Shown here in pieces: positions 21,809-32,006 of a stretch of 64,000 nt of DNA. Source of the DNA: Volutella citrinella (taxonomy: Eukaryota; Ascomycota; Sordariomycetes; Hypocreales; Nectriaceae); assembly GCA_034401135.1 (NCBI GenBank), contig JAWZSP010000002.1:5612740-5676739 (forward strand), in the 5' to 3' direction. Made by a program: the position numbers and the translations under genes. The stretch's first letter is position 1; each line of letters starts with the position of its first letter. Below the pieces are notes generated by a model. It saw only the letters and a list, made by a program, of their open reading frames with translations, did no database searches and was not told where the DNA came from.

Positions 21809-23634
21809 CTACCAAAGCTTCTCCCAGCATCGTCGTACAAACGACATCTCTGCCAACCGTTGCTTATAATTCGCCTCAATACCGCCATCCTCCCAGATTG
21901 CGCATTCATCATCGATTTCCTTCTTTCCTGTGACAAGATCGGCTTCATCGGGGCTGACGATCTTGGTGCGCTTGATCGCCTTCCAGAAAATATAAAGACA
22001 ACAACAGTAAACAGGGCAAAAATAGCTCGTAACAAACTTCTGAGTGCTAAAGGGGTGGAAGCCATCCCAGCCCAGGAAGAACATGGTGAAGAGGCCGAGA
22101 CCCAACACCCACCAGGAAACCCAAACTCCGAATGGGGCTTTGTAGGGCAAAGCATCGTCCGCGAGGCCCTGGACCTTGCGTGCGCGAGTCCAGAAAATGA
22201 AGACAACAATCATGCCGGTGTAAACAGCCACTATTCCGGCCGTAGTCAAGCTCACGAGCCAGAAGAAGACTGATGATGATGAATTCGAGGCTGTGAGAAA
22301 GGTCAGGCATGAGCAAGCACTGACGACGCCGACGCAGTAAATTGGTACGCCCGCCTTCGTGCATCGCATCAGGAACTTCGGAGCATGTCCATCTAAATGA
22401 GGGTTATGGATGTTAGTGGACAAATACTCCACGCTGGGCGCACCTTTCCTCTGCCGGCACACTTACCTCGAGCAAGACTGTACAGGGTTCTGGAGGATGT
22501 GTAGACATATGCATTGCCACAGGACCAACCGGATATAAGTACAAGAGCGTTGATGAGGTCTGGCAGACCAGTAATTCCAAGGTTCTGGATGCCAATGACC
22601 CAAGGAGATGCACCAACGCCGGGTGCCTGGCTGGACTGGGCGGCGAGAAGGCCCTCGTCTGTGGAATCGCAAATAATGCCCACGGCCAACACTCCAATAA
22701 TGTAAAAGAAGACGAGTCGATAGAAGATAAGTTTCGCGACTCGAGGAATAGTGCGTCGTGGGTTTTGGATTTCGCCAGAAGATAGCGCGATCATGTCGGG
22801 TCCAGCGATACTAAATACAGCATAGATGACGACAGCCCACCAGGCAAGAAAGCGTCCACTCGCACCTGTTGCATAGTATGCATGCATTGCGTTACCGTCT
22901 CCCCATGTGCGGAATCCATAGGCATCATGCTTGGGGTTTCCGCCGCACATTGTTACGAGAGTCAGCATACAGAGACCGATCAGAAGAATAATCTTGGTCG
23001 AGGAGGCGATGAACTCGGTCTCGCCGTAATACCTAGAGAGTTAAGTAAAAGATGTCAGCTGGTGAGACTCGAAACGTCCAAGGCGAGGATCCACCTACTT
23101 GACACCCACGATATTGATGATAATACAAACGACCATAGCAATGGCGACCCAAACAGCAGGGTTGATGGAGGTGTTCCAGTATTGGACAACAGTAGCCACA
23201 GCGCTGTATTCAGTGCATACGAGCATGACACTTGCGTAGAAGTAGACCCATCCCAGAGCAAAACCAAAGGCCGGGTCAACAACCCGGCTTGAAAGCTCGA
23301 AAATAGTGCCGCGAACCGGCAGATATGCGCTCATCTCGGCAACGCACAAGTTGAGAGGCCAGATGAAGAAGAGGGCCCAGAAAATGAAGCCAAGAAGCAA
23401 GGATAGGGGGCCGGCTTGCTGAAGAACGCTGCCGATGCCGACGAAGAGCCCAGTGCCAATCGCCCCACCGATGGCCATGAGCTGGACATGACGAGGGGAG
23501 AGGCCTCGCTTAGTCTGCCGGTACTCGGCTTGTATCGCAGTGGGAGAGAGGTCAAACATAATGCCTGCGGAAATATCTTGGTGGGCAGTGTTGTGGGCTG
23601 ACGCTTGGGTCTTGCCATCCAACGATGAAGTCAT
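21809..23634 (-). CDS. Amino-acid permease, yeast amino-acid transporter (YAT) family
   Basis: Three exons, 23634-23099, 23032-22467 and 22392-21809, give 561 aa, the normal length. Introns are 66 bp (GTAGGT..TCTAG) and 74 bp (GTAAGT..ACTAAC..TTTAG). A hydrophilic N-tail precedes RGLSPRHVQLMAIGGAIGTG, the signature of membrane segment 1 in the APC/YAT family. Other marks are the conserved SSGEIQNPRRTIPRVAKLIFYRL loop and SGWSCGNAYVYTSSRTLYSLAR. About 12 membrane helices are expected, in the plasma membrane, importing amino acids by proton symport. Substrate cannot be told. It is divergent from the P450 gene, about 1.1 kb away. Confidence 0.92.
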
Positions 23635-24733
23635 CCTGAGGACGGGGGAAACTGGTAGGCAGGAACAAAACAGAAGGTAGCAATAAGTAGAGGAAAGGAG
23701 GATTGGCTATGAGTCCGGGTGGCAGAGCGAGTTGTGCAATGTGTGGTTCCAGTTTAGTTGCTCGCTCTTGCGTCAGTGATAGACGCCTAGAATGGCCACC
23801 AGGGTAGCTGGGCTGGCCTTTAAATACTTAACAATGTCTCGGACCGAATCCCCTTCATCGCTGCTGCGAAGATGGGAGTGTGGCTACTGTTCGCTAGCGA
23901 GTAATTACAAGACAAGACCAGACCTCAGTGTGACGGCAAAATGCTACCCCGCTTCCCCGGATCTCATCGCATCTTACGTGGTAGAGAGATGGAGATATGG
24001 TCGTTGCATCTTGTCAGGGCGACATCTGTTCAACTTGCCCCTTGCAGCGTAGTCAAGGCCGCCAAGGGAGTCTGCTGCACATACCCCTTTCAGTATAGCG
24101 TACATACAGAGCCCCACGACTTGTGTCCATGACGGGGTGTGTCAAGCCATCTATCTCTACAACATTCCCCTTTCGGCATAGGGCGGCCGCTGCCACCATG
24201 CATTTAGTGGGGCCGGCCGCCGGCGACACAATGCTGTTTACTCTTGGTGGCTTGGGCTTGACCAATGCTAACTCTGCACATAGCTCTATCAGAGGCCCTG
24301 CAAGCCTCATAGCGACGAAATTGGCAAGACGAAGATTCGGGACCATGAGTAGCTTTCGAAAGCCGACAGATGCCGGCGACCCCCCCCCCCGCTTGCAATG
24401 ATTGTGTCGGAAGACCATTCCTTCAGCCAGGGGCGAGAACTGACAGAACAGCAGCCAATGACCAACCAGGCGTTTCAAACATGATGAAGCCGAGATTCGG
24501 GTGACTCGGTCCGATGACTTTACCGCGGTGTCTCAAGTGAACACACCCCAGACTCTGGCCTCTCCTCAACCTTCCCCTTTCGAGCATACCCAAGCTGCTC
24601 ATCACAACTGTGGTGAGTGCAACCTTTGCTACAACTGGGTATTAAACGCACAGCACTCTCTCGGTTGAGAGGTTTTAACTTCAAGCCCTCTACCATCCCG
24701 TGTTCCTCCACCGACGTTAACTGACCTGCCAAG
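23635..24733. promoter_or_regulatory. Divergent intergenic region between permease and P450
   Basis: 1.1 kb shared upstream region. Contains a (C)11 run at 24381-24391. No gene seen. Confidence 0.4.
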
Positions 24734-26454
24734 ATGATCAAGACCGAGCTCAACCTTCAGCCCAAAGAGCTGGGCCTGATTCTTGCCGCTTTTGTGTCGG
24801 TTCTTCTGACAGGGACCACCCTCTATCGTCTTGTCTTGAGTCCCGTCAAAGGCATACCGGGGCCTTGGTATCTGAAGCTCACAACCCTTTTTGTCAAGTA
24901 TCACGAATTCTATGGAACTCGGCGACTTTGGATACACGGCCTCCATGTCAAGTACGGCACCGTAGTGCTTCTGGCTCCAAACGAGGTTTCCTTCGCCACT
25001 GCCTCGGCTCTGAAGCAGATTTATTCGTCTGGCAGCGGCTTTCCCAAGACGGACATGTATTCACTCTTCAAAGTCGACGGCCACATGTAAGCTCCAAAAC
25101 AGGGTCCGTTACTGGCGAGGCATGAGGCTAACTGTCTGCCCAAGTAATCTCTTCACTGCACTTGACAGTAAAGTAGTAAGTTGGCAAATGCTCAAACGGC
25201 GACAATCTTCTGACACCGTCTGTAGCACAGGGAGAAGCGAAAACAACTCTCAGAGCGATATTCTAATACCGGCATTTTGCGATCACCAATTCTCGACGTC
25301 ATTAAGGAACGTGCCGACACCTTTGTCAGAGAATGCCTCAGCACGAATTCCGCAGACGTCTATGTAAGTGCGAGCCAAGTTCCACCGGCGTCAGATCCCT
25401 AATTTGCATCCAAGTTTCTCCTTCATGGCTACGCCCTCGATTGCGTTTCAGCAATGCTCTTCCACCCGTATGGTACCAAGTCAATTGAACCAGGCCCTCA
25501 ACAGGAAATAGTTCATCTTTTGTCTTATCATGATGCTCGTAAAGGTATGATACCTTTCTTGACCGTTCAAAATTGGCCCAAGCTGATTTCCTTCCAGCCC
25601 TCGTCCTCGAACGCTATTCCCCCGCTCTCCAACAGGTTTATAATCTTGTAACTCATGTCCCTGCCAAGGGGGGAAAGTCCATTGAGGATTATGTGTGGTC
25701 ATCCATGGGCAAGACCGACCACGCCGACTTTTCTCTCGCTGCTCGTTTACTTCAACAGCAGAAAATGGATGTAGATGCAATTGCATCAGAGTGCCATGAC
25801 CATATTACAGCAGGCATTGACACAACCGGCGACACACTCTGTTTCCTTCTTTGGGAGCTATCGCAGCCGAATCAGCAGCGACGAGCCAGACGTCTGCGAG
25901 AGGAACTCACTCAAGAAAACGCAGAGGAGTCGCTTGATTCGCTGCCATATCTTGCCGCTGTGCTCCAAGAGGCTCTTCGACTGTGGGCTCCCGGAACGCA
26001 GTCCTTACCACGACGCGTGCCGACTGGCGGTCGGGAGATTGATGGTTATTTCGTTCCTGGCGGCAGTACCGTAAGCTGTCAGTCATACACTACTCACCGA
26101 TATGATGAAGACGTATATCAAGATGCCGATCTATTTGTGCCAGAGAGATGGCTTGACCCCAAAGGAGACACTGAACGAGGCCAGCTGTTCTTCGCATTCG
26201 GGTCTGGTGCCCGCACTTGTATTGGCCGGCAGTGAGTTTTCCCGTGGGCCCCTTTTGCTGTCTGCTCAGACTACTAACAGGTTTCCAGTTTGGCCATGGC
26301 AGAGATGAGGGCTCTGATATATGCAGTCTACGCAAAGAACCGTACAGAGCCCGCCCCAGATATGGTGGCATCCATGGAGTTTGATGACCAGATTATGACG
26401 ACTAGACCCAAAGGGTTGTGCTGCAAACTAACCTTTGTGCCATTGTCCGAGTAA
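24734..26454 (+). CDS. Cytochrome P450 monooxygenase
   Basis: Six exons: 24734-25086, 25145-25175, 25226-25363, 25416-25545, 25598-26231 and 26289-26454, coding for 483 aa. Introns are 50-58 bp and all GT-AG. One N-terminal membrane anchor (ELGLILAAFVSVLLTG) precedes PGP, so it is an ER-bound class II enzyme. Motifs: an HREKRKQL helix-C region, AGIDTTGDT in helix I (residues 289-297), EALR (Glu342/Arg345), PERW, and the heme loop FGSGARTCIGR with Cys425, followed after the last intron by HLAMAEM. Known chemistry: NADPH-dependent oxygenation. Substrate unknown. It converges with a Zn2Cys6 regulator, which suggests a small metabolic cluster, but no backbone synthase is in the window. Confidence 0.93.
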
Positions 26455-26727
26455 CCGCGACGGTTGGGATGGAACAGATAGTCCTCCAAGTGCAATATGG
26501 ACGGGATTGCTATTTATTCGTGGGGCTTACTACAATCATCAACGCTGTCTTCCGACTAGCCGCAGTGACCAGCCCCTCGCCAGACCCTATGACTCTCAGA
26601 TGCAGCCTGTTATGTTCAGCTACTCCGTGGTTGGAATACATATATGTACAATATTTTAGGGGATATTAAAAGGCTAGAAAATCCGCCGTTTCTTGACCTG
26701 GGAGCGAGCGTGTTAGGTCATGAGACA

Positions 26728-28406
26728 CTAGGAAGTCGCCATGTTGTGGCCATGAAGCAACCTGAGGGGAAAATAAGTCCACATACCAGCATCTAATTGT
26801 CCCAAGCGCGTAGAAGATGGATCCAAAGACCAATGCCTCATCAACTCATTCTGCGCACGCACCATGTTGTAGTTCAATGTGCGGGAACAGAAATATGATA
26901 AAAGGCTCATGATGGCCGGTCGGTCGTCAGGCAGGGCATGGCGGCCGGCAATAAAGAGAGCCGTGTTGAGCCCAGTGCTTGGCGACAGTCCACGACAAGG
27001 TTCAAGGACTGACGCAAGCTTGATGATCTCGCGGATCGGTTCTTGCACCTTGTCACTTGGGTTCGGCATTCCCATGACTTCGGCGCGCAGGAAGGTGAGA
27101 AGCATGTAATCGTAAATTTGGTTGCATGTGATGAAATCAAAGACCTGGTCGTCTGTGAGCACGTTCAGGACGCTAGGGGAAAAGAGCGGTCGACATTGCT
27201 TATCGCGCTCGATTATGGAGACCAGTTCCGCTTCTAGATTGGTTGCCTCCTGGTCCACATCGAGGAGTGTCAGCATCGAGGTCGGAACGGTTGATTTGTT
27301 TGCGCTTGTCAAGCGTCGGCGTTCCCAGGCAAGAGCGGAGATGTTGGGCAGCAGTCTTCGGACCTCGGCGGAACATCCGTACTTGTCAAGGAAGAAATTC
27401 AATCCATGAGTGACCGCCGTAGCGTCTCCTTGGGGATCCGGCGTCTCATCCTGCACGGCATCGTAGGCAGGGAATCCGCCTGGTGACAGCATGGCAATGA
27501 GCTCAAAAAGCTCGTATCGGTCGCGTAAGTATCGAATGGTTGAACTCAAATGAGCCTCGGTCCGTCCGGGCCTCGAGCGGATTGTCGCTGCAAGGGCGGT
27601 CCTTGCGCCATGCAGAAATGTCCGCCACAAGGCAAAATCTTCGTCCTGATGAGCCGCTATACATTGGAGGAGCATGAGGCTGGTTGCCAACGTGCCCTCT
27701 GGCACTGGGCTCGAGGAGTCAATCTCATGACGCAGTTGTTGAATACTGTCGAGCTTCAGACGAGCTGGCAATGTCGTATCATTTTGTTGGGCGTTTTGGG
27801 AGTGGTCGACCATTCGATGAGCTGCGGAATAGGAGAGTATGGCGCTGAGGAGGGAAGGTATGGTCTGCGACATCGAGACAAGAGTCTGACAGGTCTCAAG
27901 CTGGCTCTGTTGATGGGTACACATGCTCAGAGATGCCACATGGACAAAGTAATCCAAAAGCTGCGATAGCTTCGGCTCGATGTTGGGAAACTGTGGAAGG
28001 TTTGGGTGTGGCGAATCTAGTTCTGCCGACGTAGAAGGTGCACAATTGATTCTCTCAGCACTGGCCCCAGTATTGATAGGACAAGCAGCTGATTGTTGAG
28101 TGCCGGAGTAAACGAAGCCGCCGGATGGTACTTCTGTTATAAGAGTCAGTCAAGGTATGTCCGTTCCACCACACAACCACCCATCAGCGGGATGTACTAC
28201 GTACCGAGTTTGCGGACCTGGCAGTGGCGAAACCGCGACCGAGGAAAGCTCCGGCCTCCCCATCGGATATTGAGGGCGTAGACACATGGAGTTTCGGCAT
28301 CGCGACATCGTCTGCATATTGGCAACTCTTCGTTACACTTCTGTCTCCGCTTGCGGCATCTCTCGCAGCCGATGTGAGATCTGGCCTGGCTCTTGATGCT
28401 CTGCAT
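26728..28406 (-). CDS. Zn2Cys6 transcription factor
   Basis: Two exons, 28406-28205 and 28133-26728, give 535 aa. The 71-bp intron (GTACGT..ATAACAG) separates the DNA-binding exon from the rest. The cluster GCERCRKRRQKC..ICRRC..TPC has spacing C-x2-C-x6-C-x6-C-x2-C-x6-C near residues 12-40. The start MQSIKSQARSH was chosen because the cluster normally lies near the N-terminus; an in-frame ATG-less extension runs upstream. The C-terminal part (LLDYFVHVASLSM, SAAHRM) matches the fungal-specific regulatory region of the sterol-regulator-like Zn2Cys6 group. It converges with the P450 (273 bp apart), a possible target by proximity only. Confidence 0.87.
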
Positions 28407-29308
28407 TCTAGTTGTGTTGGAAGCGGGGGAAATGGTAAGGGCAAGCCTTTTTTTTTTGGTCAAACCCGCTGCTGTACGCTTAGGAACATGTAGCCTATTA
28501 GTGTACACGTAGTTTTATAAAGAGCCTAGTGCCTTCACTCCTAGCGGTGTGTGCAAGGACACGTGACTTTTCGCACTGCTAGCATTGTTTGTAAGGGTCT
28601 TATATTCACAACCTTGGGACCCCGGACGAGCGGGCGCTGCTGGGAAAATGTGTAGTAACAAGCCTTGTAACTTGGTCACGTTATCGGACGAGCAAGAGGA
28701 CGAGTAGCGGGGTACATAGGCGAGCGGGCGTAGATACCTCATACTTAGCGGGTGCAGCTAGGAAAGCTGAAGTACCTAAACTTGTACCATCGTACGTAGA
28801 AGGGCGGCAGCTCGACCAGGTCGCCGGTCAAGTCAGGCTATCGAGCTTGCAACAGCAGCTTGCAACAGCTTGGAAAGGCGGCTTGCAACGGCAGCCTCCA
28901 ACGGCAGGCCTAAGCGGGCAAAAGTGAGGCTATCGCGATGCCCGGGCCGGTAGCTAATACGCCGGGAGCTTGGTGTTGTTCGTGGCGGCAGCTTGCAACA
29001 GCTTGGAAAGCCAGCTTGCAACAGCGGGCCCGGGCAGGCTAGGAAATGCAGCTTGTAATAGCAGCTTATAATAGCTTAGGAAGGCGGCTTGTAATAGCAG
29101 CCTGCAGTAGTAAGTATAAGTAAAAGTGAGGCTATTATAATAATCTTTTAAGCTTAACTCACTCTGATTACTTAAGTCTATTTAAAAATTTAAGCGGCTT
29201 TATAAATAATTCCTTGCTCAATCTTGCATCTTGGCAAGGAAATAACGCAGTGCTACTCCCAGGTAGCCGAAGCTGCTCTATTCACTACCAATCCATGTAC
29301 ATTACTTG
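28407..29308. other. Intergenic region with short repeats
   Basis: Upstream region of the Zn2Cys6 gene, then a CAGCTTGCAACAG-rich repeat patch and an AT-rich end at 29110-29210. No ORF of note. Confidence 0.5.
28845..29143 (+). repeat. Duplicated ~95-bp repeat, second copy RIP-mutated
   Basis: Copy A (28845-28941) and copy B (29051-29143) align along their length. Where A has GCTTGCAACAGC, B has GCTTGTAATAGC, and both end in AAAAGTGAGGCTAT. Most differences are C to T within CpA, the RIP signature. A third partial copy lies at about 28989-29020. Confidence 0.7.
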
Positions 29309-30382
29309 TTACAAAATACCAGCAGGGCCGCTTTCGATGTGGGACGGACCTGGCGGCTGCTGGACCAACTGCTCAAAGCACCTCGTCCGCTCCAGTTGCA
29401 ATTGCCTTCGAGCCTTTTTCAGAGTCGCCTCTGCCCCGTGCTTCTCCCGCCTCAATTCATGTAGCCTCTCGAGGCAGACCTTTTCCATCCTAACCAGATA
29501 AGCGTCCAATTGTTGCGTCCCTTCTTCGGCGCGGTTGAGTTCTGGGGGTATCTCGCTCCTGTTGGAGACGGTGATGCTGACGTTGTGAAGGATAGCGTCT
29601 GGCCAGGTGCCATCGTCAACGTCCTCTTCCAGTAATTCCATGAGACGGGCGTGGTGCATCAAGTTGTAAGCTTCTGCATACAGAATGCGGGCCTTGTTGA
29701 TATTGCTGTTCACAATGTGGTAACTGAGGGTGTATTCCCAGTTGGAGTTACGCGCATCGGTTGCCTCTCTTATCAGCCATTGGACCTGCCCGAGCTTGTA
29801 GTGGGCTTGCTGAAGCATCAGTACCAGCCTGCCTTGCTCATCGAATGTTGATCGCAAGTCTTGGTATGACGCGAATGCCTCATCGCGCTGCCTGATCAAT
29901 GCAACTTGACGAGGGGAACATGGTGTGGTGTCGCTGTTGAATATGACGCCGTACAGCTCATCCAACTCCTTCTCAGCCTGTTTATGGGTCGCCACTGACG
30001 CTTGAAGGCGTGTCTGTCTCCTCTTCTCCTGCTGAAGCTGAGACCTCAGAGTATCGTTCAGAGCTGAAACCTCATCTAGTTCCTTCAGGATGTCGGAGTG
30101 CTTTGTCTCCTTTTTGTCGCCGGACTGCTCTTGCTGGCTGGAGCCCTTGAAGATAAGGCGACGAACCCGACTATCGCGAGACCCTCTCTGGCCAGCCATG
30201 TCCGACAAGTCGCTGCCTAGCGTCTTGAGCTTCTCTTCATTGTTGTGGATTCTCTGCTGCAGGTCCTTGATAACCGGCGCTTGCTCCTTCAATTCGGTTT
30301 CTGCGTTTTCGGTTTCTGCAAGAGTATTAAGAAGTTTTGCATTCCTCTCCTGAGAATTGCTGATGAGGCTTTGCAGAGACAT
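29309..30382 (-). CDS. Coiled-coil protein, function unknown
   Basis: Intronless, 357 aa. Residues 1-60, 95-145 and about 300-345 are rich in heptad-like Leu/Glu/Lys patterns (ELKEQAPVIKDLQQRI; VCLERLHELRREK), so coiled coils are likely. The centre (LGQVQWLIREATDARNSNWEYTL, ARILYAEAYNLMHHARL) is a more globular helical part. No signal peptide, membrane segment or catalytic motif. Resembles uncharacterised fungal proteins with a SMC-like look, but it is far too short for SMC and lacks Walker motifs. Confidence 0.7.
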   Translation of the reverse strand: MSLQSLISNSQERNAKLLNTLAETENAETELKEQAPVIKDLQQRIHNNEEKLKTLGSDLSDMAGQRGSRDSRVRRLIFKGSSQQEQSGDKKETKHSDILKELDEVSALNDTLRSQLQQEKRRQTRLQASVATHKQAEKELDELYGVIFNSDTTPCSPRQVALIRQRDEAFASYQDLRSTFDEQGRLVLMLQQAHYKLGQVQWLIREATDARNSNWEYTLSYHIVNSNINKARILYAEAYNLMHHARLMELLEEDVDDGTWPDAILHNVSITVSNRSEIPPELNRAEEGTQQLDAYLVRMEKVCLERLHELRREKHGAEATLKKARRQLQLERTRCFEQLVQQPPGPSHIESGPAGIL

Positions 30383-30931
30383 GGCGTATGGAAATTGGTG
30401 AGTTTGATACCAGGTGTGAGCGATGAATGTGTAGTGTCCAGTGTGTTTGCTTGGTTGTGTTGGTGAGCGAATGCTGCGCTGTAGCTGTTGTTAGGCTGGG
30501 ATTTATAGTACACGGCAGGCCTCCTTCAGTGGCATGTGTCATCAATTGTAGGGGTGTTGTGGCTGTGTAAATGCGGGCTGGGGCCATGGCCACGGTGCTG
30601 CTTAGAGCGCTGTTATTCGCTCTGTCGCCAAATCCACGCGAGCCACGCGGCTGATGAGGGGCTGTGCAGGCTGTGGATTGGCCGACGTGCACATCATGCC
30701 ACCAGAGCCTCGGTGATGGAGCGCGAACACCGAGAGGCAGCACTGCATCACTAATACGAAATTCTCCCCAAATGGATGCTGCCTAACAACTTTTGATCGG
30801 TAGACACCTTTAGCAATTGGACTTGATGAGGTGGCAATAAAATACTAGATTTCTATCAAAACTTACTACCTGGCAACACCTCCTCGTCGCGACAATCAAG
30901 CAGTAGCATAATGCGCAGGTAAATGTGCTAG
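30383..30931. other. Intergenic region
   Basis: Promoter of the coiled-coil gene and the broken 3' end of the next relic. No gene recognised. Confidence 0.45.
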
Positions 30932-31427
30932 CGATGTTTGAACGGTACATGGGCACATTCCGATTGAGGACTGTATGCCGAGGAGGCAGGCCGGCTTCCG
31001 TCAGCGCGGCCTCAAAGCCATAGCTGCAGCCTATAAGGAACGCGACGTGATCCTCAGTCCAGTGTGAAATGATGTCCGGGATTCCGTGATGCAACAGACG
31101 AGAGTCCTGATAGACGCTGTACTTGGGGCTGTCCGCCCTAATATCCAGAGAGGCTGCTAACTTATTGCCGTCCTGTATAGTAGCCAGGTAGGACTTAAGC
31201 CTCTCAAAGTCACCGCAAGGTTCAGACTTGGCAATCAATGGACAAGGCACGGGATTCCGCGCGCAGAGGTCTCGAAAGTCTGAGGCGTACTTGGAGGACA
31301 GTGCAATTAAGTTGGCTTGTAAGTATGTAGGGGCAAGGCCAGAGGTGGACTCGCTGTGCTCATTGTTGCGAGCAGCGAGACGAGCAGCTTTGCCGTCGAA
31401 AGCAATTGGGTGCGATTAGATAGACAT
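30932..31427 (-). pseudogene. Broken DUF1445-type (putative hydro-lyase / D-glutamate cyclase-like) gene
   Basis: The minus strand carries recognisable family blocks: GLAPTYLQANLIAL, RNPVPCPLI, HWTEDHVAFLIGCSYGFEAAL and HTVLNRNVPMYRSN. Two breaks are visible. An ATG at 31427 is followed at codon 4 by TAA (31416-31418), which a C to T change in CAA would explain. Homology also stops after MYRSNI at 30932, so roughly the last 100-120 residues of a ~265-aa family protein are missing. Known family: small cytosolic proteins, D-glutamate cyclase in mammals, mostly untested in fungi. A functional short form is unlikely. Confidence 0.7.
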
Positions 31428-31694
31428 GATGGATGATATGACTGAAATTGGACGAAATACACACTTCAGGATGGTAATTTTATATAACAGCCGGTGCAGC
31501 ACCCGTGATTGGTGCCTCTGGCTGGCGATTCCTTGGGGGACTTCGTAGACGCTTCGTACATGCAATATAAGAATAACAAGGCGATCGAGCATCTTGGCAG
31601 CCTCACTTACACTGCTTATCATCACACCAATATCCTCCCCATCAGGATAACATTATTCAAATCAAATCACCAAAGACAAACAGCTTCCATCATC

Positions 31695-32006
31695 ATGGCT
31701 CCATCTGCGACAGTCTCTACCTTTGAGGCCCGAGGCGCCCCCGTGGTTGACAAGACCAAGGTCACGGCCGTTAACATGGATGGTCTTAAGTACCCCAAGT
31801 ACAACCCCGTCAACGAGTCCAGCGACGCCATGGTGCCTAACCATGAGCCTTTCGAGTACCACGACCGTGCTCTGGATGCTGACCCGGCTATGTCCGTCTT
31901 CTATAATGACCACGTGCAGGTCGAAGATGTATATAGCAGATTTGCCAAGACTGAATTACCGCATCCTGACACTAGATACCTATATAGATCACGTGACAGG
32001 GCTTAA
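31695..32006 (+). pseudogene. 5' fragment of a TauD-like dioxygenase gene, cut at a repeat boundary
   Basis: The ATG at 31695 has a good leader (ATCATCATGGC). The product runs about 80 residues, including LKYPKYNPVNE and EPFEYHDRALDADP, and recalls the N-terminus of fungal alpha-ketoglutarate-dependent TauD-type dioxygenases. After QVEDV the similarity ends and a short junk tail stops at 32006, where the AT-rich repeat island begins. The iron-binding HxD..H core is absent. Assignment rests on the N-terminal pattern only. Confidence 0.5.
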
